The notes under the pieces were generated by a model, which saw only the letters and a list, made by a program, of their open reading frames with translations, ran no database searches and had not been told where the DNA came from. The position numbers and the translations under genes are program-made. Positions 1-7,226 of a stretch of 48,443 bases of DNA are shown piece by piece. The DNA comes from CAYJPV01 sp964396055 (lineage in GTDB: Bacteria; Acidobacteriota; Vicinamibacteria; Vicinamibacterales; JAKQTR01). The stretch covers positions 1 through 48,443 of the forward strand of contig CAYNDV010000020.1 in NCBI GenBank assembly GCA_964396055.1. The letters run 5' to 3'. Each line of letters starts with the position of its first letter. Position 1 is the first letter of the stretch.

Positions 1-176
1 CCGATCCCCTCTTCCTGAAGAAGATCCTCGAACGGTGCCGGTTGCTGTTCGGGTCGCCGCGCCACCTGGCTGAACTCCGGATCTACGCGTTCCGCCGTTA
101 CCAGGACCATCGGCGCTTCCTCGTTCTCGAACAGGCCTACGTCTCACGCTCGCTTCAGCGCATGGCTGCTCGATGA
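1..176 (+). CDS. MntA-like nucleotidyltransferase, C-terminal fragment (cut by window start)
   Basis: Only the last 57 codons are present, read from base 3 to the TGA at 174-176. The visible end (LAELRIYAFRRYQDHRR, then LEQAYVSRSL) looks like the C-terminal helices of minimal nucleotidyltransferases of the MntA antitoxin type. The catalytic GSxxxGxxxxxSD part would lie upstream and cannot be seen. The gene overlaps the next one by ATGA (173-176), the usual arrangement of MntA/HepT (MNT/HEPN) toxin-antitoxin pairs. In known pairs MntA AMPylates a tyrosine of the HEPN toxin. The call rests largely on the partner gene and is an inference for this fragment. Confidence 0.55.
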   Translation, partial: DPLFLKKILERCRLLFGSPRHLAELRIYAFRRYQDHRRFLVLEQAYVSRSLQRMAAR

Positions 177-592
177 TCGACCCAGAGCTTGTCAACCGGA
201 AGCTCCTGCTCATCAGCAAAGATCTCGAGGGGCTCCAGCGGATTGCGGAGCAGAGCCTGGACGCATTCCTGGCGTCGTCCACCTCCGCGGTGCTGGCCGA
301 ACGCTACATCGAGCGGGCCGTGGGTCGGATGATCGACATCAACTACCACCTGCTCACGGAGTCCGGACAGGCGCCCCCGCCCGACTACGACCAGTCGTTC
401 GTTCAACTGGCGACGCTCGCGGTGTATCCGCCGGAGTTCGGCCTCCGGATTGCCGCAGCCGCGGGGCTGAAAAACCGCATCGCCCACGAGTACGACGACC
501 TTGACCCGCAGAAGCTGTTCGACGCCGTCCGTCAGTCGACTCTGGACGTGCCCGAGTACATGCGGTTCGTGCACGCCTGGCTGATGCGGTAG
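173..592 (+). CDS. hepT: HepT-like HEPN (DUF86) toxin
   Basis: A 139-residue helical protein of the DUF86/HepT family, normal in length. In known systems HepT is a HEPN ribonuclease neutralised by its MntA partner through AMPylation of the tyrosine in the R-x4-H-x-Y motif. Here the motif region reads GLKNRIAHEYDDLDP (about residues 98-112). His105 and Tyr107 are present, but the position of the motif arginine is Lys100. The upstream half has the usual YIERAVGRMIDINYH helix. The start ATG overlaps the stop of the upstream nucleotidyltransferase by four bases, so the two are translationally coupled. Family membership is firm. Whether the Lys variant is an active RNase is not known from the sequence. 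Confidence 0.85.
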   Translation: MIDPELVNRKLLLISKDLEGLQRIAEQSLDAFLASSTSAVLAERYIERAVGRMIDINYHLLTESGQAPPPDYDQSFVQLATLAVYPPEFGLRIAAAAGLKNRIAHEYDDLDPQKLFDAVRQSTLDVPEYMRFVHAWLMR

Positions 593-951
593 CGCTCCGC
601 TGCGCCCGACGCGGCAGTCCAGCCGCCTGGCGGCGCGATGAACGAAATAAAAGCGAAGACCACTCGGCCCGGGTGTCCGGACGTCCCGGTAACGTTTCCA
701 ACCCCGCCCCGCACCACTCCAGCTGAAACCCGCCTGCAACGTGCCCCGGCACAACAGGTTGGGGGGATCCCGCCGGTCTAAAACAGGAACGGAACTTGCC
801 CTCATGGGGCGAAATCAAAGCGAAAATAGCCAAAATATAGCGCATTTCCGTTGAGTTCCGCCAGGTTTCACGGTATACTGTCATTACGTTTGTCTCTCAA
901 ACCCACCGGCAATCTCGCGTGTAACCCTGTCAACGAAGCGAGGGGATCCCA
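593..951. other. Intergenic region with the carD promoter
   Basis: A 359-base stretch without a convincing gene; the long minus-strand reading frames across it are out-of-frame shadows. The left half is GC-rich with no repeat I could recognise. From about 785 it becomes AT-richer, with A-runs near 815-840 that could act as an UP element, and leads into the carD promoter at 851-879 and a leader of about 65 nt. Confidence 0.6.
851..879 (+). promoter_or_regulatory. Sigma-70-type promoter of carD
   Basis: TTGAGT at 851-856 and TATACT at 874-879 are separated by exactly 17 bases, each differing from consensus at one or two positions. AT-rich sequence lies just upstream. Transcription should begin near 886, giving a leader of about 65 nt before the GTG at 952. 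Confidence 0.7.
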
Positions 952-1707
952 GTGACATTCCAGATCGGCGACAAGGTCATCTACCCGAACCACGGTCTTG
1001 GCGTTGTCGAACGCATCGAAGAGAAGACCATCCTGGGCACGACCTGCGGCTTCTACCATCTCCGCATCGCGGCCAACGACACCACCGTGCTCGTGCCGCT
1101 CGCCAACGTGGACGGCGTCGGCCTACGCCGTGCGATCGATGATGGGGAAGTCGACCGGTTGTTCAAACTGCTGGGCGACGGCAAGATCGACAGCCAGCAG
1201 AACTGGAAGGGGCGGTTCAAGGACAACTCCGAGAAGATGCGCACCGGCTCCATCTACGACGTGGCCGACGTGCTGAAGAGCCTGACCCTGCTGTCGAAGT
1301 CCAAGAGCCTGTCGTTCCGCGAGAAGCGGATGCTGGACCGCGCGCGTTACCTCATCATCACCGAAGTGTCGGAAGTGATGCGCGAAGTGTCCACCGCGAT
1401 CGAGACCAAGCTCGACGGCGCGCTCGACCGCTGCCTCAACACGCGGGCCAAGGTGGCGGCCAAGGCGAAAGCCGCACCTGCGGCCGTGCCCGCGCCGGCA
1501 CCCAAGGCCGTCGCCGCCGCGAAGCCGGCGCCAGCCGCCGTGAAGGCCGCGCCCGCCAAGGCGGCGCCCGCGAAGGCCGCCAAACCGGCGCCCGTGCCCG
1601 TGAAGGCCGCGCCCGCCAAGGCGGTGTCCGCCGCCAGGGCCGTGGCGAAGACGAACGGCCACGGCAAGGTAGCCAGCAAGCTCGTGGCGAAGCGCAAGGC
1701 GTCATAA
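952..1707 (+). CDS. carD: CarD/CdnL-family RNA polymerase-binding regulator with Ala/Pro/Lys-rich tail
   Basis: Residues 1-60 form the CarD/TRCF RNA polymerase-interaction domain (FQIGDKVIYPNHGLGVVERI). Residues 65-160 form the helical DNA-binding domain, including Trp85 in QQNWKGRF, the position of the tryptophan that wedges into the promoter minor groove in mycobacterial CarD. CarD proteins stabilise open complexes, notably at rRNA promoters. The usual length is about 160 residues; this one is 251 because of a basic tail (about 165-251) built from KAAPAKAA-like segments, similar to histone H1-like tails, which may add non-specific DNA binding. The start is a GTG preceded by GCGAGGGG at 936-943. 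It is a single-gene unit with its own promoter and an intrinsic terminator at 1738-1772. Confidence 0.93.
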   Translation: MTFQIGDKVIYPNHGLGVVERIEEKTILGTTCGFYHLRIAANDTTVLVPLANVDGVGLRRAIDDGEVDRLFKLLGDGKIDSQQNWKGRFKDNSEKMRTGSIYDVADVLKSLTLLSKSKSLSFREKRMLDRARYLIITEVSEVMREVSTAIETKLDGALDRCLNTRAKVAAKAKAAPAAVPAPAPKAVAAAKPAPAAVKAAPAKAAPAKAAKPAPVPVKAAPAKAVSAARAVAKTNGHGKVASKLVAKRKAS

Positions 1708-1737
1708 CGCCGCGCCGGCCGCCGCCAGGTTCCCGCA

Positions 1738-1772
1738 CGCCCGATCCGGTCCGCCGGGTCGGGCGTTTTCTC
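1738..1772 (+). terminator. Intrinsic terminator after carD
   Basis: A 12-bp stem pairs 1738-1749 with 1754-1765 (one G-T pair) around a TCCG tetraloop and is followed by TTTTCTCTT. The -10 element of the next gene begins only a few bases later. Confidence 0.85.
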
Positions 1773-1773
1773 T

Positions 1774-1779
1774 TATGAT
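1774..1779 (+). promoter_or_regulatory. -10-like element, probably leaderless start of the DUF4126-VWFA gene
   Basis: TATGAT lies six bases before the ATG at 1786. No Shine-Dalgarno sequence and no recognisable -35 are present (the carD terminator occupies that place). This spacing puts the predicted transcription start at or next to the ATG. Confidence 0.5.
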
Positions 1780-1785
1780 GGGCCC

Positions 1786-4569
1786 ATGGACCTCCTGGCA
1801 GAACTCGGCCGGACCTTCGGCTTCTCGTTTGCCGCGGGGATCAACCTGTACGCCACCGTGGCCCTGCTGGGCCTGGCGTCGCGGTTCGGCTGGGTGGCGC
1901 TGCCATCCCAGTACCAGGCGTTCGACCAGAACTGGGTCATCTACACCGCCCTCGCCCTCTACATCGTCGAATTCCTGGCCGACAAGATCCCGTGGGTCGA
2001 TTCGGTGTGGGACGCCATTCACTCGTTCATCCGGCCCGTCGGCGGCGCCGCGATTGCCGTCATCGCCCTTGCGCCCGATTCGCCCACGCTCATGGCGGCG
2101 TCGGCCCTGCTCGGCGGCCTCGTGGCCGGCAGCACGCACGTCACCAAGGCCGGCACGCGCGTCATCGTCAATGCGAGCCCCGAACCCTTTTCCAACTGGG
2201 CGCTGAGCCTGGGCGAGGACACCCTGGTGGTGGCCCTCGGCCTGCTTGCGCTGAAGTACCCGCTTGCGGCGCTCGGCGTCACGGCGGGCCTCCTGGTGGT
2301 GATCCTCATGTTCGCAGCCGTCATCATCCGTGCGTTCCGCCGGCGGTTCGGCCGCGGCCGGTCCTCAGGCACCGGCCGGCCCACCGCCGCCGGCGCCGTC
2401 ACCGCCGTGCTGATCGCTATCGCGATGGCGGTCGCCTCAGCGCAGCAGCCGCCGCCGCCGGCTCAGGCCCAGGTCCCGCCGGCCCAGCAACCGCCTGCGG
2501 CACAGGGGCAGCCGCCGCAGCCGCCGCCGGTCTTCCGCGCCGGGGCGAACTTCGTGCGGGTGGACGCGTACGCCACAAAAGACGGCGTGGCGGTGACCGA
2601 CCTGAAGGCCGAGGACTTCGAGATCCTGGAGGACGGCAAGCCGCAGATCATCGAGACGTTCGAGCACGTGCAGGTGGACACCGGTGGCGCCGCGGCGACG
2701 CGCGTCGAGCCGCGGACGATCCAGGAAGCCCGCGCCATGGCCAGCGACCCGCGGGCCCGCGTCTTCGTGATCTACCTCGACACGTGGCACATGCGGATGG
2801 GGTCGGGCTACAACGTGCTGAAGCCGCTGGTGAACCTGCTGAATCGCGTCATCGGCCCCGACGACCTGGTGGCTATCATGAAGCCCCAGATGTCCGCCCG
2901 CGACATCATGTTCACGCGCCGCACCGACCACCTGGCCAACATGCTGATGCGCGAGATGCCGCTCAACATCGGCCAGCGTGATCGCCTGATCAAGGACGAC
3001 CCGGTGGAGCAGCAGTACGAGTACTGCTACCCGCCGGACGGCACGACGCCGGGCCGGGTGACCTCGCCCATCGCGCAGGCCATGATCGATCGGCGGCGCG
3101 AGAAGCAGTCCATCGACGGCCTGTGGGACCTGGTCGTCCACCTGAACGGCCTGCGCGAGGAGCGGAAGGCCATCCTGGTGGTGAGCGAAGGCTGGCTGCT
3201 GTACCGCGAGAGCCGGGCCCTGGCCGAAGTCGCCAGGCCGCAGATCTCGCCTCTCGGCATCGGCCCCACCGGCCGCATGGGCACGGCCGACCGCAACAAC
3301 CCGTACGTGGCCAGCCAGGCGCAGTGCGACGTCGATCGGATCAACCTCGCCAACCTGGACAACAACCGCCGGTTCCTGGATCTGCTCGACCTGGCCAACG
3401 CCGCCAATGCCACGTTCTACCCGGTGGACCCCGCCGGGCTGCGCGTCTTCGACTCGGACATCGGCCCGAACCCGCCACTGCCGATCGACGTGGACATGGC
3501 CATGCTGAAGACCCGCCTCGACTCGCTCGTGGTGGCCGCGATCAACACCGACGGCGTGGCGGTGATCAACTCCAACGACCTCGACGGCGGCCTCAAGAAG
3601 GTGGTGGCCGACCTGACGTCGTATTACCTGATGGGTTACACCTCCACCAACCCGAAACTCGACGGGTCGTTCCGGTCGATCAAGGTGCGCTCGAAGCGGC
3701 CGGGTGTCGACGTCCGCGCGCGCCGGGGCTACCGGGCGCCCACCGAGAAAGAAGTGGCGATGCGCGCGGCAGGCGCGCCGCCGCCGGTGGTGGACGAGGC
3801 GACGGCGGCCGTGAACCGGGCCATCACCAGCCTGTCCGGCATCCGCACCAACGCGCCGTTCCGCCTGCAGGTGAGCCCCGGGTGGTGGACGCCGCCCGGG
3901 CCGCCGGCCGCCGGCAAGCCGCCGGGGGCCGAACCCGCCCTGTGGATTTACGGGGAGGTGGACACGAAGCGGCCGGGCGCCGATGACTGGAGCAAGGGCG
4001 GCGACGCCGAGATCGCGATCCTCTCGGGCAAGGGCGACGTCGTGACCAGTTACACCGTGCCGCTCTCTGCCGGCGGCACGTTCACGAGCCGCTTCCCGCG
4101 GTCCGACGAGGACGTGTGGCTCGATCCCGGCGCCTATTCCGTCCGCGTGCGCGCGAAGCCCACCGCCGGCGGGCTTCCGACACAGGACACCATCCGGTTC
4201 GAACTGCCGAAGGCCGTGGAGGCCACGACATTCGTGCTCGGTGAACCGATCTACGCCCGTCGCAGCCAGGCGACGGGCAACGCCGTGGTGACAACGGCCG
4301 ATCTGCGTTTCCGCCGCACCGAACGCCTGCTGGTGGACGCCTCGTGCACACTCGCCCCCGAGACGGTGACGGCCGAGCTGCTGGACCGGACCGGCAAGGT
4401 GCTGCCGGTGCCCGCGACGGCGTCCGTCGACACGCGGGACGGCGTGATCTGGGTCCGCGGCGACCTGACGCTGTCGTCGCTGGCGCCGGCCGAGTACGTG
4501 CTGCGCATCACGGCCGGGCGCGGCACGGAACGGCGTGTGACGCTTGCGCCGTTCAAGGTGGTGCCGTAG
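1786..4569 (+). CDS. DUF4126 membrane domain fused to VWFA-related Acidobacterial protein
   Basis: A 927-residue protein in two parts. Residues 1-185 match a complete DUF4126 protein (several hydrophobic helices, with GGLVAGSTHVTKAGTR in the middle). DUF4126 proteins normally stand alone at about 190 residues. After a basic linker (about 185-199) a hydrophobic segment (201-219) that would pass for a signal peptide leads into a Gln/Pro-rich spacer (220-248). The rest is a VWFA-related Acidobacterial (TIGR03436-like) domain beginning VFRAGANFVRVDAYA and continuing through FVIYLDTWHM. The VWA metal site is not the canonical DxSxS. The adjacent paralogue at 4820 has only a signal peptide in place of DUF4126. 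No in-frame start lies near the junction, so I read one fused protein. The domain would be extracytoplasmic; its role is unknown. Confidence 0.82.
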   Translation: MDLLAELGRTFGFSFAAGINLYATVALLGLASRFGWVALPSQYQAFDQNWVIYTALALYIVEFLADKIPWVDSVWDAIHSFIRPVGGAAIAVIALAPDSPTLMAASALLGGLVAGSTHVTKAGTRVIVNASPEPFSNWALSLGEDTLVVALGLLALKYPLAALGVTAGLLVVILMFAAVIIRAFRRRFGRGRSSGTGRPTAAGAVTAVLIAIAMAVASAQQPPPPAQAQVPPAQQPPAAQGQPPQPPPVFRAGANFVRVDAYATKDGVAVTDLKAEDFEILEDGKPQIIETFEHVQVDTGGAAATRVEPRTIQEARAMASDPRARVFVIYLDTWHMRMGSGYNVLKPLVNLLNRVIGPDDLVAIMKPQMSARDIMFTRRTDHLANMLMREMPLNIGQRDRLIKDDPVEQQYEYCYPPDGTTPGRVTSPIAQAMIDRRREKQSIDGLWDLVVHLNGLREERKAILVVSEGWLLYRESRALAEVARPQISPLGIGPTGRMGTADRNNPYVASQAQCDVDRINLANLDNNRRFLDLLDLANAANATFYPVDPAGLRVFDSDIGPNPPLPIDVDMAMLKTRLDSLVVAAINTDGVAVINSNDLDGGLKKVVADLTSYYLMGYTSTNPKLDGSFRSIKVRSKRPGVDVRARRGYRAPTEKEVAMRAAGAPPPVVDEATAAVNRAITSLSGIRTNAPFRLQVSPGWWTPPGPPAAGKPPGAEPALWIYGEVDTKRPGADDWSKGGDAEIAILSGKGDVVTSYTVPLSAGGTFTSRFPRSDEDVWLDPGAYSVRVRAKPTAGGLPTQDTIRFELPKAVEATTFVLGEPIYARRSQATGNAVVTTADLRFRRTERLLVDASCTLAPETVTAELLDRTGKVLPVPATASVDTRDGVIWVRGDLTLSSLAPAEYVLRITAGRGTERRVTLAPFKVVP

Positions 4570-4652
4570 GGGCATGGGGCGGGGGGCGGGGGGCGGGGGG
4601 CGGGGGGCAGAAGACAGAAGACGGAAGACAGAAGACAGAAGCAAGAAGCAAG
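4569..4652 (+). repeat. Heptamer array, 12 in-phase units
   Basis: Starting with the last G of the stop codon, the sequence divides exactly into 7-mers: GGGGCAT, four GGGGCGG, GGGGCAG, then AAGACAG, AAGACGG, AAGACAG, AAGACAG, AAGCAAG, AAGCAAG. The unit sequence changes along the array but the 7-bp phase never slips. Confidence 0.9.
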
Positions 4653-4790
4653 AAGGAGTACGATACACGGTGCGGGCCTGACGGCCCCGTGCCGAACAGC
4701 CCGGAGCCGAACAGCCGAACGGCCGACAGCTGAAAGGCCTGCCTTCGCCGAACGGCCTGCCTTGGCCCGGTGCCCAACGGCCGAACGGCC
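4653..4790 (+). repeat. 138-bp direct repeat, copy 1
   Basis: This stretch is identical by eye to 7001-7138, base for base. Both copies directly follow a heptamer array behind a VWFA gene. It begins AAGGAGTACGATACACGG and contains several GCCGAAC/GAACGGCC words. No reading frame in it looks coding. Confidence 0.9.
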
Positions 4791-4819
4791 CTGGCCGAAC
4801 CGTCAGCGGGTGAGAAGAC

Positions 4820-6952
4820 ATGCGCAGGTGGGCGCTCGTCGGCTTCGCCGGGATCGCGCTGCTGGGCTGGTCGGTGGTGGTGCCGGCGGCCCTTCCGGGC
4901 CCAGGCGCACAGTCGCCTCAGGCGCCGTCGCAGCCGGTGTTTCGTGCCGGGGCGAGTTTCGTGCGCGTGGATGCGTACGCCACGAGGGAGGGCCGCCCGG
5001 TCACCGACCTCACGGCCGACGACTTCGAGATCTTCGAGGACGGCGCGCCACAGACCATCCAGACCTTCGAACAGGTCCGCATCGACGCCGGCGCCGCTCC
5101 GGCCTCGCGCGTCGAGCCGGGGAGCCTGCAGGAGGCCCGGGCTGTGGCAGGCGATCCCCGCGCCAGGGTGTTCGTGGTTTTCCTCGACACGTGGCACATC
5201 GGCGCCGTCTCCGGTGCCCGCATCATCCCGCCGCTGGTCAACCTGTTCACCCGGCTCATCGGTCCCGACGATCTGGTGGCAGTCATGACGCCGCAGATGT
5301 CCGTGCAGGACATCACCTTCACGCGGCGGACCGATGAACTGGCGGACAGGCTGTCGCGCGGAGTGCCGCTCGACCTCGGGCACCGCGACCGGGCGATCAA
5401 GGATGATCCGGTGGAACAGCTGTACGAGTACTGCTATCCGCCGCAGGCGGGCGACACGTTGTCCTGGATTGCCCGTGACATGATCCTGCGGCGTCGCGAG
5501 ATGCAGAGCCTGGACGCGCTGGCGGATCTCGTGGTGCACCTGGGCGGGCTCAGGGAGGAGCGGAAGGCGATCCTGCTCGTGAGCGAGGGCTGGCTCCTGT
5601 ACCAGGCCGACCGCAAGCTGGCGGCTGCCGGCGTGCAGCAGCTGCCAGGGTTGGGCGTCGGCCCCACCGGCCGGCTCGACACGAGCGATCGGAACAACCC
5701 GCACGCCGGGCGGTCGGCGCGGTGCGACCGCGATCGCATCCTGCTCGGCCAGCTCGACAATGTTCCGCGTTTCCGCAACCTGCTCAGCGACGCCAACCAC
5801 GCCAACGCGACCTTCTACCCGGTGGATCCCGCCGGCTTGCGCGTCTTCGACTCCGACATCGGACCCGAACGGCCGCCAACGCTCGAAGTGGACCGGGCCA
5901 GGCTGCGGCAGCGCCTCGACACGCTGGTGATGTCTGCCATCAACACCGACGGCGTGCCGGTGATCGACGCCAACGATCTCCAGCGCCGGCTGGACCGGGT
6001 CGTGGCGGACCTGACGACCTACTACCTCATCGGCTACACGTCCACCAACGGGAGGCTCGACGGATCGCTTCGTTCGATCCGCGTGCGCTCGCGGCGGCCA
6101 GGCGTTGCCATCCGCGCGCGCAGCGGGTACCGGGCCCCGTCCGCTTCGGACGTTCGTGGCGGCGCCGCCGATGCGGCGCCGCCGGTGGTGGATGAGGCCC
6201 GGGCCGCCGTTGACGCCGCGATCGCGAGCCTGTCGGGGCGTGCGGCGGACGACCCGCTGCAGGTCCAGGTCAGCCTGGGGTGGTGGACGCCGGCCGGATC
6301 GTCCGTGGCACAACCCGGAGTCTGGATGGCTGGCCGCGTCGATCCCCGGCACCCCGACGCTGGAGACTGGAGCCGGGGCGGCACGGCGGAACTCACGATG
6401 GAGACCGGCGAAGGCAACGTCGCGCTGCGCGAGACCGTCGACGTGCCTGCGCAGACAGGGCGATTCGGCCTGAGGTTCCCGCAGGCTACAGGGGAGGCGC
6501 GTTTGACGCCCGGGCCATGGACGGTGCGAATCCGCCTGACAGCCGAGGCCGGCGGGTTGCCGCTGCAGGACACGCGCCGTGTCCGTGTGCCTCCGGCCCC
6601 GGCGGGAGACACGCTGGTGCTTGGCGAGCCCCTGTACAGCCGCAAGGGACCCAGCACGGGGAACACCAGCGTGCCGGCCGCAGACCGCCGCTACCGCCGC
6701 ACCGAGCGCGTCGCTGTCCGGTGGACTGTTGCGCCCCGGCCAGACACCCACCATGCGGAGTTGCTGGACCGGACGGGCAGGGTGTTGCCGCTCGCGATCG
6801 CCAGTTCAGCAGCAGAGGGCGAAGGTGCCGTGTGGCTGAGTGGCGAATTGGCCCTTGCGCCTCTCGCTCCGGGCGATTACGTCCTGCGCCTGACGGCGAC
6901 GCTCGGCGCCCACACCCGGCACGCGCTCGCGCCGTTCAAGGTGGTGCCGTAG
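4820..6952 (+). CDS. VWFA-related Acidobacterial domain protein (paralogue of the preceding gene)
   Basis: A 710-residue secreted protein with an N-terminal signal (basic MRRW, then a hydrophobic stretch to about residue 25). It is clearly similar along its whole length to residues 245-927 of the upstream protein, including VFRAGASFVRVDAYATREG, the VYL/FLDTWH strand, YEYCYPP, the NPHAG/DRNN region and the identical C-terminal APFKVVP. Family members are large exported Acidobacterial proteins of unknown function. The VWA metal motif reads FLDTWHIG rather than DxSxS, so metal binding is doubtful. The start is the ATG at 4820 after GAGAAG. It is a tandem duplicate; the coding copies have diverged clearly while the spacer behind them has not. 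Confidence 0.88.
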   Translation: MRRWALVGFAGIALLGWSVVVPAALPGPGAQSPQAPSQPVFRAGASFVRVDAYATREGRPVTDLTADDFEIFEDGAPQTIQTFEQVRIDAGAAPASRVEPGSLQEARAVAGDPRARVFVVFLDTWHIGAVSGARIIPPLVNLFTRLIGPDDLVAVMTPQMSVQDITFTRRTDELADRLSRGVPLDLGHRDRAIKDDPVEQLYEYCYPPQAGDTLSWIARDMILRRREMQSLDALADLVVHLGGLREERKAILLVSEGWLLYQADRKLAAAGVQQLPGLGVGPTGRLDTSDRNNPHAGRSARCDRDRILLGQLDNVPRFRNLLSDANHANATFYPVDPAGLRVFDSDIGPERPPTLEVDRARLRQRLDTLVMSAINTDGVPVIDANDLQRRLDRVVADLTTYYLIGYTSTNGRLDGSLRSIRVRSRRPGVAIRARSGYRAPSASDVRGGAADAAPPVVDEARAAVDAAIASLSGRAADDPLQVQVSLGWWTPAGSSVAQPGVWMAGRVDPRHPDAGDWSRGGTAELTMETGEGNVALRETVDVPAQTGRFGLRFPQATGEARLTPGPWTVRIRLTAEAGGLPLQDTRRVRVPPAPAGDTLVLGEPLYSRKGPSTGNTSVPAADRRYRRTERVAVRWTVAPRPDTHHAELLDRTGRVLPLAIASSAAEGEGAVWLSGELALAPLAPGDYVLRLTATLGAHTRHALAPFKVVP

Positions 6953-7000
6953 GGGCATGGGGCATGGGGCAGGAGACAGAAGCAAGAAGCAAGAAGCAAG
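6952..7000 (+). repeat. Heptamer array, 7 in-phase units
   Basis: It begins at the last base of the TAG: GGGGCAT, GGGGCAT, GGGGCAG, GAGACAG, then three AAGCAAG. It is equivalent to the 12-unit array at 4569-4652 but five units shorter. Confidence 0.9.
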
Positions 7001-7138
7001 AAGGAGTACGATACACGGTGCGGGCCTGACGGCCCCGTGCCGAACAGCCCGGAGCCGAACAGCCGAACGGCCGACAGCTGAAAGGCCTGCCTTCGCCGAA
7101 CGGCCTGCCTTGGCCCGGTGCCCAACGGCCGAACGGCC
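7001..7138 (+). repeat. 138-bp direct repeat, copy 2
   Basis: Identical by eye to 4653-4790. Beyond 7138 the two copies diverge. The following 7139-7226 is AT-richer and probably carries the promoter of the histidine kinase, but I could not fix a -35/-10 pair. Confidence 0.9.
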
Positions 7139-7226
7139 GAACGGCCTGTCATTGCACAGAATATTTTCGACCGCACCGTTGATCGGCCCTGACAATATTG
7201 CCAGTGTCGCGGTGGCGTGATATCAA

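Noticed and set aside
2407..4569. Separate VWFA gene starting at the internal GTG at 2407
   Set aside because: The signal would lack a basic end and no ribosome site is present; the frame is continuous with DUF4126.
4569..4652. Possible coding sequence with Lys/Arg/Gln repeats
   Set aside because: The frames come from the heptamer repeat alone, and none has a start with a ribosome site.
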